Origin: Congeria kusceri
Taxonomy: Eukaryota; Mollusca; Bivalvia; Myida; Dreissenidae
Assembly (NCBI GenBank): GCA_027627225.1
Contig: CM051028.1
Span: 11,777,201 to 11,841,200 of the forward strand
Reading direction: 5' to 3'
Length of the DNA stretch: 64,000 nt
In this document: positions 20,736 through 33,200 of the stretch, piece after piece
Position numbering within the stretch: the first letter of the stretch is position 1
Layout: the number at the start of each line of letters is the position of its first letter
The notes under the pieces: model-generated
The model's input: only the letters and a program-made list of their open reading frames with translations
Told to the model about the DNA's origin: nothing
Databases searched by the model: none
Made by a program: the position numbers and the translations under genes

Positions 20736-21639
20736 CTGTTCAAACATCAATACAACCAAATGTTACATTTAATCCTATCACCATGCCGACATTGACGCAA
20801 TTTTTGGTTTAGGTTTTCTAAGCTTTGTTAAATAAACTTCTATGCATTACTCACCTATTACCTCGAATTCTCTATATACACAGCGTTTGCTTATTTATTC
20901 TTCATCAATGAATATGTATATAGCTTATTCTTTCCCGAAGAGATTACCAACGACTGTGGTACCTTGCTCGTGGAGACATTTCCTGCACAGAAAGGAGACA
21001 CAGCTCAGATCGCCTATTACCCGAGCAACAAGGTAATTGATAGTCCGGAAATGTACTACCGCAAGTGGCAAGTACGACACACTGGTATTATCAAACTGAA
21101 CCACTCAGATTATTCAGAAACAAGTAGCACAGTGGATGTCAAGTACACACTTACCATCTTTCACTTCACAACATCCGAATAATACTATTTAGAATGCCAC
21201 AACAGCAGTCGTATCTTCACTACAAACGGAATATACATATTTCCTGATAAATAGACATTTAATAAATGTGTCACAATTTTTAACATTAGATTAACAAACT
21301 CATTCTATATAATGAACTGAGCTATGCTGTTGATGTATTTAAATGTCATATGTTCTCTGTTTATTTGACTGTTTTAATGCATTTCTTATATAATTATATA
21401 TCAAAGTCTAAAAGTATGATATTCTTGTAAGAACAACGAGAAAAATTTATGTTGTGTAATGTAAAATCGTTCATTCTTTATACAGCTTTCATCTGTTTTA
21501 TAAGATGTATACGGAATCCTGAATCACTAAGTTAAATTGTGGCCAGGCCTCGCCACTACGAACGTTAAGTTCAAGCTTAGACTTAAAATTAGTTTAGCTC
21601 AAATTTCAACTTGATATAAGGCTGAAAATAAATTTCGCC

Positions 21640-22265
21640 CTGTACTGGACTGGAACGATGTTACATTTTAACTTTTAGTTTCTGCAGATCTCACACTAAG
21701 AGATTTCATAGACACACGACATTTGCACGATAATTGTACAAAGCGATTATCGCCCAAATCTCACATCGTCGCGGTCTAGTACACAGCGATAATTATCGCC
21801 CAAATCGCGCATCATAGCATTTTCGCCTCCGGACAATACGCACGAGATGAGGGAAACTATTGCACCGATATTTATGTTTTAACCCTTCATCGCCTGACAG
21901 ATAAAACCTTTATATTAAAAACAAACTAATTTGTTTCGTTTACGAGATTACAAAACGAGCATATATTCAATTTCTGACTACATGTGCCATCCTTTTAAGT
22001 TGTTGCGAGAATAACGAATTCGATGAACCGGAATTTAGTACAGGAATTTCGTTACCAACCTATAATCCGGGGACGACGATCTGAAAACGCGACCATGAGA
22101 CGTTTCGTCGTTGCGATTTGGAGGATAATTATCGCTGTGTACAACTGCATATACACGTTACATTTTGACGATTATTATCGTCCGAATTTCGTGTGTCCAC
22201 GTTTTTCAAAGCTCGAGATCTGCAGATAATAAAAATAATAAAATGTCGCGTTGTCGCATCGTCGC
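21640..22265. mobile_element. Foldback/MITE-like element in intron 3 of copy 3
   Basis: The ends are inverted: TTCTGCAGATCTC near 21683 and GAGATCTGCAGA near 22216, extended outward by CATTTTA on the left and TAAAATGTCGCG on the right. The interior has several short palindromic GATTATCGCCCAAAT-type blocks. Related sequence is in copy 4 at about 33856-34660. Confidence 0.6.
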
Positions 22266-22344
22266 CTTTTTGTACCTGGCGAAACTAAACTGGCGGAATC
22301 AGGACGTATATGCAAGTTGCATTGTATTACCTATACTTCTCAAG

Positions 22345-22627
22345 GGTTTACTCGTTCTGAATCAGAGATGTACAATAGACAGATGTGTCGAATGCCTTTG
22401 CCTCAACCCCGGAGATTCAATCAACTGTTCCTCCTACAGCACCAACATGACGTTGTGGATTGGCTCTCGTGATGTTGGCTTACAAAATGATAATGAGGCC
22501 TTGCCGTACGTTTATTCAACGACGATTTCTGTAGACGAACATCTTCACTTGCAAACTGTTAATTGTTTGGCATACATCATGGACCATAATCAGGCATTCC
22601 ACTCCAGTGCAGTTGTTTACGTGTTTG
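22345..22627 (+). pseudogene. Copy 3 Cys-rich domain exon
   Basis: The coding frame is open and closely matches copies 2 and 4, with C-x4-C-x2-C-x-C, INCSS and TVNC. The acceptor region reads CAAGGG where the others read CAAGG, which would put the exon out of phase by one base. Confidence 0.7.
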
Positions 22628-25494
22628 GTAAGAAATGCAATTAAGGGTTCAATATTTATTGTCCATACATTTATGTACAAACCTTAGTACAACTACATAT
22701 ACTAGTATTTTCGGCCTGAAACAGTGTTATGCGTTTTCTTAAGCTAAGTACACATTGTTGTCAGACAATAGATAAGATAATAAGGCTCTGTTCTTTGCAA
22801 TGCCGTTATCCATTATGCCTTGTAAATGGTACAGATGAAATAGTATAAACGATTCCTAGCAACACATATAGTGACTAACTAGACATATTTTTATTCTCAT
22901 GGTTCTAAGCACCTCCATCACATATAGATCTTCATGTTCCGGAGCTGAAAGAAGGTCAACAGGTGAACATAACCTGCATTTCATACAACAGTAGACCAAA
23001 CCAACACTGCAGATGACCTTGGGGCAAGCCATACTGTCAGATATGGAACAGCGGGATGTCTACAATTCGTCATCCCATCTGTATACTAGCATACTAACAG
23101 TGGCCTAACGCTAACATGACGTGGCATGGTAAGAACTTAATCTGCACTGCCATTGTAGGAGAGACAGATCTAAATAGTACCAGCGTACCAGTTATTTACA
23201 AATGTAAGATTTCTTATATGCGTTTGTTTATTTTGAATCAAATAAATGACATATGTCTATGTTATTATAACACATCGGTTCATTTGTATAATCCATGAAA
23301 ATACTTGCGTTTCAGATTCGCCAAATATTCTGCATATGGTGCGACCAGAATCATTAAAGCAACTGTCTGAGTGGTATGAACTTGACTTTGCCTGCATCGC
23401 CGTAAACACATCTGATGTATGCACAATAATATGGTATACTGACATTGAAAACTAACTGCTGCGCAAAACTGTTGACCAGAATATCACCAACATAACATCA
23501 CTGCTAGGTGTTAATGTTTCTCAAACCATGGCAGGAGGAAAGATAGGCTGTGAGCTACAGTGTGAGACGTTTAATGTACAGATGAAACAGGAATACGTTT
23601 TGAATTTACCTGCTGGTTTGTATAAGTATATAAAACATATTTAATTGTTGAATACTATTCATATCTGTTAAGCGGGAAGTTACTTTTAAGAATTATTTAA
23701 TTATTGAAGTTGAAACTCAAATTTTATTATAATTACTATTTATAAGGTTTTATTGTTGGAGTGTGTTGTTAACAGACACACTGGCTAGTTTTAGGTCTGC
23801 GTGTATGTATTAACAGTCAGGAGTTTGCCCGTATTACAATGTTTAATTTTATTGTAATGATATGTCAAAATACCTTTGCAAAAGTTAATCTGGATGTTCT
23901 ATAATAACAAACATTCAGAGTATAGAACAAAGAAGAAATTAATTTGTTTTAACTAACCGTTGCTACATTTGACTTAATAACACCAATCTACTACAAGCAA
24001 ACGTATTTCTATTGTTGTATCAAAAGCTTTACAAGACAAACCTTCGAGTAATAACCTACTGGTGAACCTTGCGATTGTTGCAGGCGCCTCTCTATTGTTA
24101 TACTGCGCCGCTTTGTTGATTTCCATCTTCAGAAAACATAAGTAATATTTTCTCATTTTTAAAAAACCCAATTTCAAGTATTCGAGAATTTAAGAAAACA
24201 TTCTGAAAACCTTCAACATGTATATCGTGGCAAAAACGTTTAGAACTAACTACTGATCAGTAAAGAGTACATTAAATTGTATGTGTTCAGTTAGTACAGT
24301 CGACTGTATGTTGCAGGGAGAGAAGCCAGACAATCCCAACAGCCAAACATGTAAGATGAACGAGATGTGTTTATGAAAATGATCCAACCCATATATGCAA
24401 TTATATTTTCTTAAATTAGTAAAGTTGATCGGCCAAGCACCCATTTATTTCGATGAAACAAACGTGTATTAGGCGCACATGTGTGATCGATACCAGTCCA
24501 CCTTGCGATCGAGTGATCATTATTATGTTTTATACATACTCAGAAAGTAACATTTCCCAAAGATACCAAGTACTGGTTCTCCCAAGTAATTATCAGTACA
24601 CATAAGGCTTTCAAAACAATGGAGTTAATTAATAGTAAATTAACCTAAGATGTGGTATGTGTCGTTCGTGAAGAATAACTGATTGCAATTGAAACGTCGT
24701 GACATGTACGTCTTATTTTAGAGACCAGTGCTGAGTACCGGAAAACGTTCCCGATGGTAATGCTTCTTAAGAATGCTATTTTATATGTTTATGATTTAAA
24801 CAATAAATTAACTAATCATTTTACATGGAAATGACTTTAAATAATTGATACGATTGAACACATACATGCATTATAACCGATACATCACGACGAAATGGCT
24901 TAGGATAAGATCATAAGAATACATTCGATTATGATATAATGAGGATTATCAATGCTTAGTTCAAGCAGGGTAACATTTCTTCAGTTAATATTACTTTATT
25001 CTTTTTTAAAGTGTTAAGGATGACAATGGAACAGATAGATTCTCGCTATGCGCACATTGAGCAGGGTGTGAATACGTCTGACTCTGAGAATCGGGTAAAT
25101 TGATAGATAGCATTTGTATATATTTTGTCTTATGTACGTTTGTCTCGTTTAAAATGGTTTGTGGTCTTTTGTTTTTATTGTATGTATTTTAATTAATACG
25201 AGCAATTAAATCACCCTGTTATATCAGAAGTTATATTGCAATAAAAATAAAACTTGCAATGATACTTAAAGCAACATAATATTCTCACACCTTTGGGTGC
25301 ATTATATACATTAGGATATAAATAAAGGGAGTATAAACGTAGACTTTCTTTTGCAGGGAGCATGTGGTCTAGGTATCCAACTATTATACGCCGATATAGA
25401 CATTGAGTGTTTGGAAAGAAACAAAGTACCAAAAGACCAGTGCTTACGTGCCAATTGTATACTCAAATATTGTTTTTGAAAGAATATCGTAGGC

Positions 25495-28170
25495 AACTCA
25501 ATTAGACGAAGAGCATATGGATGTGATCTGATTGTTCTCAGTGTTAGTTATTCAATTAATTGATCTTTGTCAACAAACTCCTATCAGAGGTCAAATTTAG
25601 TGACAGTGCATTGTATTTGGTAGATTATCTAAACGTGGTACAAACCTACAATTAATTCTTTATTTATTCTCAGATTGAAATTATTTTCCCATAATAGCAT
25701 ACACTAAGTTACTCGCATCATCAAGTTTAAATCAGGGCAGAATGTATTTTGCCTAGGAAACGGGAGAGAAGTAATATACACTTTTCTTCATTTTATTTAA
25801 TACTAAATTGCGGTTAACATTAAGCTGAATCGTGCCCTGTTGTTATTGTCGCATTGCTACTGCTGATTAATCTGTGGTGTAGCGGAAGTAAATATCTTGT
25901 TCAAGGAAACAAAAAGACTCGAAGATACAAGGTCTATGAAACACAATGTCACGAAGTAACCTGTTAAAGAAAATAAAATTTCCTGGCCGTTGTATTTAAT
26001 ACAGTAAAACTGCGCTTCCATTCAAATGTGAAAGGGCTGTAAGCGTATTTGTATATTGCTTAAACCGATACCAACCTGTTTTGTTTTTCTTCATGAATTT
26101 AAAAACACAAATGTATCAGAGGTCATTAACTGTGACATGTGTCCAAACCAGTATTATTTAAAGAATGTGTTTGAAGTTTCAAGGAGACGTCCGAGTAATC
26201 ATAAGATTTGCATGAAGTATCTGAATGTTTTCGTTTCGAATTGTAATGTCCATATTTAAATTTTAGTTTAAATAGTTTTTATCAGAAACATTTCAAGAGT
26301 AAAAATAATGCATGTTTCCGGTTTTGAGTAATAATGTTTCCTGCCGCCTAAACGTATGGGTGGTTTTATCTTCCTTATCATGCCATATATGTTATCCGGA
26401 TGTGCTTTATTTTTACGGTGTGACGTGTTTATGTTTATAATTAATTGTACGTATTTGTGTAAAGTACTTTCACATAACAACCTATCACGAATAAACCAGA
26501 TAATGCTGTTAGTGTTGTTGTTTTCGTTTTTTTTTTTATCCAATTACGCACATTATGCGATTTTTTTTGTATTTGAAACAGAAAAAACTAGTTCCTCGAT
26601 GTTGTTATTGAAATAAAATAAACAAATGATATAGCTCGGACAAATTAACCGTACACATATGAACTGTATAAGCTTATTATATACATTACTATAAATAGTA
26701 ACACATTTGTACAGCAAAACAATCAATAACCGTTGGCTATCGTGCCAATACAAGTAGTTCCGGTTATTTGCACTGAGTGCAAAATAACTCGCCAAAATTC
26801 ACGTGCGCGTACTGACGTTATCTCGAATTGTCTTGGTTTACTTCATTCACTTGAGTATTAAGTTTACAGAGTATACAAGTCAAACTAGGACGCGAGTGTG
26901 TTGGAATTTAAAATAAAATCGGAATACAATATTTTGTGTTTCTGTGTTTTAGATTTATAATGTTAATAGATCTAAGATGTATATCAAACAGTGTATGGAA
27001 TTATCTATTCCTCGAATGGAGCCGGCGGGATTAATCCCATTTCAATTGAAGTAGAAAGTAGACTACTCGGATACTTGGATAGTTGTGGATGGAGAACAGC
27101 GTGGCCAAAATAAATGTTTTAGATGTAGTAAATTGAATGTTTTCTTTCAGTTATCTTACTTTTCAACGGACTTAAGGGTTATTTCTTTGATGAATAAACC
27201 GTTGGTTGATCACAGAAAGTCTATCCACAAAGAATGAAATAATTCCTGCTTTCTGTCTAGTTGAAGCTCTATAACTTATGTTGAATGTTACCGTCTAGTC
27301 TATTTTATTCCAGAAATTGACAGCGACTTAAGAGCTAGGCGTAATATTAGCAGCAAGCGTCCATGAAATATAATGCGATTTTGTTGTAAGATATAACGTG
27401 TCATGAGCTCTTACAATTATTGCGATGTTTCAATGACTAAACATTTTTTGAGACCATCGTATTGTTCAATTATGTACAATTATGTAGGAAATTTAAGATT
27501 CTAAATACAGCACAGATTGTTTACTTAATCATGTCTGATATAATAGCAATGCTCTTAACGCTGTATATAGACGAAACACATTACATTCGGTAGCATACCA
27601 CGCGTACTATGTTTGTATATGTCAATGTTCTTTCATAATACAAAATTTAATACTTTTATAATACGGCTGTGAAATGTTGGTAATAAACTGTTACTGCTTC
27701 ATGTATGGGCAATTATTACCCAATAGCAATGTATATTGAAACTTATGATTAGAAACAAATTAGAATATATTCTCATAAATATATAAAACTTTTAGACACA
27801 GTACATTACAAAAAAATACACGTAATTTACCTGCGCCTATTATCAATGAACTTGAGCGCAGTAAAACTGTTATGCAGATTCTGTAAGGTAGTAATTTGGT
27901 AAGCGGTTGGCTTTTAATAATCCGTAAAACGATGACTGATAAAACAGGATACTATAGTTATTCAATATTTGAAAAGATTTATTTTAGATGTATTTTATTC
28001 GCTTTAGTAACGCTAATTATTTGTTTGACTGAAATACTATCAATGAACACATCATGACAGAGCTACCATCCTACTACCCGCCATTATTATAATATATAGT
28101 TTTGTAGACAGTAATGTTAATTAAATTTAGTTCTTATATTCAAACGTTTAAATCAGACGACCCTTGGTGG
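25495..28170. other. Spacer copy 3 to copy 4
   Basis: No gene seen. About 25850-26300 matches the 3' flanks of copies 1 and 5 (GGAAACAAAA, TGTCACGAAGTAAC, then one degenerate GACATGTGTC repeat unit). About 27300-27790 resembles 4380-4700 and 5900-5990 of the earlier spacer (for example ACCCAATAGCA-TGT-TATT). Confidence 0.5.
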
Positions 28171-28171
28171 A

Positions 28172-28225
28172 TTCACTACAAGGAACTATAAATAATGTCC
28201 GGTTATTATATATACAATGTCAAAT
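28172..28225 (+). promoter_or_regulatory. Conserved proximal promoter block, copy 4
   Basis: CTACAAGGAACTATAAATAA, TGTCCGGTTATTATATATAC, then AATGT. Nearly the same as in copy 2, about 75-130 nt before the ATG at 28301. Confidence 0.5.
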
Positions 28226-28300
28226 ATGAAACAGTTCAGAAGCCAGCGATTGTGTTGTTTCATCTCTGCCGAACCGAACCGAAACACAAATCAAATAATT

Positions 28301-30150
28301 ATGGTGGTAGCTGCGAGTTGCAACTTCTCGAAAATGATTTGGATGTTAATATTACTCATTGGTAAAAACCTGCATTTATTATTGTTATTATTATTAATTA
28401 CTATATATACAATGAGTTTTTAACTTCCTAGTTATAATTTTTATTAATAAATGTTTGTTTGATTTTTTGTCATTCAGATATACACGATGTGTATTTTTAA
28501 CAAATTGATGACTGTAATCCTTTTTGAATCACTTTTAAACACATAACATATGTGTGACGAACGAGAAGATTTATTATTATAACATGATCTATAGTAGTAC
28601 AAGCAACCCTTGAATTTAATTTAAAAACGGGGACGAGAAATGCAAATCGTACTCGTGGAGCAAAAACATTTGTTAAATGGAATACAATGCACCGAGTAGC
28701 TGTCATTTCAGAATTATCGAGTGATATTAGAAATCTTGCATTATAGAAAATCACAATGATACAGAGCAACAAGTGTCTTCGTTTACAACCTTTTTAACGT
28801 CTATTCTAAATTGTGGCGAGGCTTCGGGATTAACTCGGGCGGAAAATATTGAGCACGTGCACCGTACATTTTGTAAATAGTTTACTTAATGTAAAAGCAT
28901 CTACCAATTAAAATGCATTGTATTCCAAAAAAGGTAGATTCTCTATGTATATATGTCGTTATTTGCGAATTGTAAAATCTTTGTTTTTAATCTTTTTAAA
29001 ATTGTTTAACGAAAAATCTTCTAAATTTATTTCAAACAATAGTATTCGAATACAATATAAAGAAGCACGTGACAATCATGGGCTTTTAAAATTCGGCATC
29101 TTTAACAAAAATTGAAATAATGAAACTCCAGAGACATCATCAGGAGAAAAACCCGTATTACCACTTTAAATATATAAGAATCGGGTTTTAAAGATGTCTG
29201 GTTATATCCAGAAACGTTTAATTTAACACAATTGTTAATAGTTTGCGAATATGTTACACGATCTTTTTATTTCAAATTGGCGAGATGGTGTTACTCTTTG
29301 CAAAGAATTAAAACCCATTTTTGAAATATCATATTACTTAGATAAGATGAAACATTCGAAATGTAGTAATATTATTGCAAATTTAAGATTGTCTCCCCGT
29401 GTTTTTATAATAGAAACTGGTAGACATTAACCTATTCCAATAAATGAGCAAATATGCAAACTTTGTTTATTGAAAGAAATAAAAGACGAATAGATTTTTG
29501 TGCTAATAATTCTTTTTATGATATTTTGAGAAGTACACTTATGCCTAAATTGTACGTAAACAAAACCAAGTATATTTAAATTTTTACAATTATTACTAGA
29601 ACACATGTATTAATATGCCTTGCAAATTAGTCTTTAAAAGCATTTAAACTTAGAGCTAATAATATATAATATTCAATTTAGTCTACATTTTTGTTTCACT
29701 TAATTGTTATTATTTGTGTCATAGTTATATGTATACGATCATTAAAAAAAAAGATATGATAATAATAATCAAATATATTGTCACGTTTGTTGTTTCACTA
29801 AATTGTTATTATTTATTGAATTAAATTTAATTCCAATATTACATTAGCCTTCTCATACAATTCTGGTATTTAGACGCAAACATGTTAGAAGTCATATAAT
29901 TATTATTTATATACTCAATGACACTTAATATTTTATATATATGTAACTTTAGTTGTTGATATACTTATGTATTTTTACCATTTTTTATTCTGACGCGTGC
30001 ATTTGTTGTATCTAATATGTAAATGACGATCAGCTGTATATGCTTAGTCGTAAATAAACTTTCTGTTCAGTTCTCTTCTATAAATAAAACGTTTATGATT
30101 GGTCAGTTAACCGTTAATATGTTGCCATATTGACCGATTGACTATTTAAT

Positions 30151-30214
<64 letters not shown>

Positions 30215-33200
30215 CAGATTAAGGACTGTCCGTGGATTGTTGCGCGCGCAGAACACCAGTTCAATAGCATTTTAACGTACTTTTTGAAAAGAACATAAAT
30301 AAACCCATATCAGTTCAGGCGTCCTCCTTATTAAACAATGCCAAACAAATTATAAATTTCAATTACTATATTATCATTAAAACGACAATATCCTAAAATT
30401 TAAGACACTATTTTTACAAAAATCAGTTACTGACAATTTCAGAATCATTTTTTGATGTAAATGTGACATCTAACATGCACACAATTGCGATTGTCAGCGT
30501 AGCTCGCCCTCGGTATTAAAAAGCATGAAATAAAACAAAAAAATGATTTCAATGTCAGATCTTACTGCATCACATGAAATAGTTTGATTTCCGTGTAATA
30601 CATACATTACGATTGTTTTTATCTCTTACACGTGTGTCAGATATCTATCGAGCATTTCCATTGGCTAGATGTATCACTTATTTGCATACGTTATGTGTTG
30701 CAAGTACTCTTCCGTATGGCTTCATCATCATTTTTGCAATTGACATTTTGGTTCAAATTGTTATTTATTCGTATTTATTCGGGTAAACCTGCAATTGTAA
30801 GCTGTATGTGCATGCGATACAACAGAATTGACATTTGTTGTCTTTTACGCACGATTTTATTACACTCATCCAGGAAAGTTTTTAGTAAGCTCGCCAAACG
30901 TTTGCTTATTAACACATTTCCTGAACAAGTTTAATAAATTATTCAACGGTCCACCATTTCACAATTAACAACTAACAACAAAGTAAAGTTTACGAGTTTA
31001 ATAATTACGCAACTTTTGCATTAATATATGCAATGTGTCCATTAATTAATTCAAACATATGTTATATTTACAAATAACCCTAATAACGAGTGGATATGAA
31101 ATGTCCACAGCCGTGGAGAAATTTTCAGAAATGTCATGCCATTAGGTGCTCCCAGACTGAAAAGTAAGCAGCCGACAACCAAACTAGAAAACGTTTATGA
31201 TATAAAATATCAGTTTATGATATGTTCGCAAAAGGCAAACTCCGCAATATTCACGCAAATCCACTGTATGCGTGCAATCCAGCAATTTATGTAAATCCGC
31301 AATAGTGTAAAGTACAGCTATTTATAAACATTCCGCAATGTTCACGCAAATCCGCTATATGCCTGGAATCCAGCTATTTATGCAAATCCGCAATGTGCGT
31401 ACTGTCCTGCTATATGTGAACATTCGCTAATATTCCGCTATCTGCAATATGATAACAAAACAAGAAACAATAGCCAAGAGGATGAGCTGGGAGTTACCTA
31501 GCATAGCAACTACTGAGCAAAACCCAGTTATCCATAAACAAATAACAATTTGAAGCATGAACCCTTGTCCCCGGATTGTATCAGACTACACTGAACGATA
31601 TGAAAAGGGGTGGGGGGTCATTTTACAATGTATAGAACCCACGGGTTTGCTTTAGTAGACCATGGTCTCTGAAAAAATACAGTGTTATCTCGCTTGGCTG
31701 TCAGCTGCTTCAATTTTTTCGCCACTATAAATTTGATCAAGCTAGTTCGATAAAATATTGTATTAAATGACAACTCGTACCAGATCGTATATTCATTTCA
31801 TGCATTGTCAAAGAAATTTACAACATTCGTGAAAATATGTGTTCAATGTTATCGTTAATGAACCACTGATATCAACAAATGTCCTCTACATCATCTTGAC
31901 CATTTATTAACAAATGTTATTACCTTATTTGCTGTAAAATATATGCTGCTGACACGGAATGCAAGACCATATTGACATAAGCGATTGATATCAACAAATG
32001 TCCTCTGCATCATCTTGACCATTTATTAAAAATGTTATTACCTTATTTGCTGTAAAATATATGCTGCTGACATGGAATGCAAGACAATATTGACATCGGC
32101 TATCTCCTCTGTAAAAACTGATTTTTGGTCCATATCACAGTATATTTTACAGCCCAAAAGTAAATAGTTGAACGTATTACAAACCTTACTATAAATAATA
32201 ACAAAATTACGTTGATTTCTTTCTGATATGGATTTGAAAAATCTGGGCATACACAGAAAGTGTGCTTTTCTACTTCCTGTTGTGCTGACACCGGCTGGGA
32301 CAGGCACACGATCCATTTCACGCGCAGTCGTTAACAGCACTTGACGTCATGAACAACGTCAAAATGGCTACCGCTCAGCGTACTGAAAATTTTTAGCAAC
32401 TTAATTGTTGGCATGAGACGGCCATATTCAAGACAATGAGCAAATAATTGATATCCAAGTATTTGAGGATTCCATAAAAAATGAAAATACCAAAAGAAAA
32501 AACGAAATCGAAAGTTAATCGGGTAAAAAACTGGCTTCAAAGTAAGGTGGCAGCAGAGAACTGTTTGAAACTCGTTACTTTGGACATGCACATATATTGA
32601 TGTTTTTTCAGTGATACATGATGTAGAACTTTTCAACGAACTTGGCACTTTGACGTTAGTTAGGCCTGCATTCTCTGGACGGAACGTGACTTGCAAATTT
32701 CTACCTTTTGATGAAGAAATTGATAAGTCAGCAAACCCGAAATGGGCAGCTATGCTTTTCGGGACAACGGCTTTTACAGAAATCAAGGACAACCACATAC
32801 AATATGCCGAAGGAAAAGCACTTTACATGAAACTCATTCGTGCTGAAAATAAATGGCAAAATGCCTATGTACAAGTTGATTACAGAGGAATGGTTTCCAA
32901 CATGATTATGATTGAACTGCAAGGTATGACTGAATTGATCTTGCCCATAATGTTGCTATTAAAGCGCTACATTCACAAACACATTTAAAACCCAAATATC
33001 TAATTCATAGGTAAAGTGATAACTGAGCGATATCTTTGCAACTTTCATTTAATTAAACATAACACTTTCCTGCCGTATTAGAGAGACTCATATTTAAATA
33101 GCGATCATATATTTTATTGAAACCATTGCAACATTGCATTTGTAATTTTGGATTTTTTTTCAACAACATAATGTATCGGTTAATAACATTCCTAAAACAA

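Larger units (their letters stand above)
16955..25491 (+). pseudogene. Type A Ig-like receptor, copy 3 (pseudogene)
   Basis: All expected exons are recognisable: leader 16955-17012, ectodomains 17374-17685, 20941-21246, 22345-22627, 22910-23203, 23316-23615, TM about 24053-24135, tail 24317-24350, 24722-24756, 25019-25094, 25357-25479. Lesions are many and independent. Exon 2 has two compensating one-base shifts with a stop between. Exon 3 has stop TAA at 21180 and a donor changed from GT to AT. Exon 4 has an extra base at the acceptor. Exon 5 is frameshifted with stops. Exon 6 has TAA at 23453. The TM exon donor is AT, not GT. Tail exon 9 has TGA at 24732. The last exon is frameshifted and stops at 25477, losing the TVYSNI motif. 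The leader exon and the Cys-rich exon coding frame are still open. I consider it dead. Confidence 0.85.

Noticed and set aside
22165..22644. Single-exon gene covering the Cys-rich domain of copy 3 with its own ATG
   Set aside because: The first 60 codons lie in the foldback element and intron. The similarity to copies 2 and 4 starts exactly at the expected acceptor.
16955..25491. Explaining all copy 3 lesions by assembly or read errors
   Set aside because: Single indels in exon 2 and exon 5 could be errors, but nonsense substitutions and two lost splice donors are not typical of such errors.
30632..30934. 100-codon open frame in intron 1 of copy 4
   Set aside because: No recognisable domain, AT-rich and without splice context. 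Treated as chance.
32331..32798. Minus-strand open frame of 155 codons
   Set aside because: It is the antisense of ectodomain 1 of copy 4 and its upstream intron. No domain in that frame.
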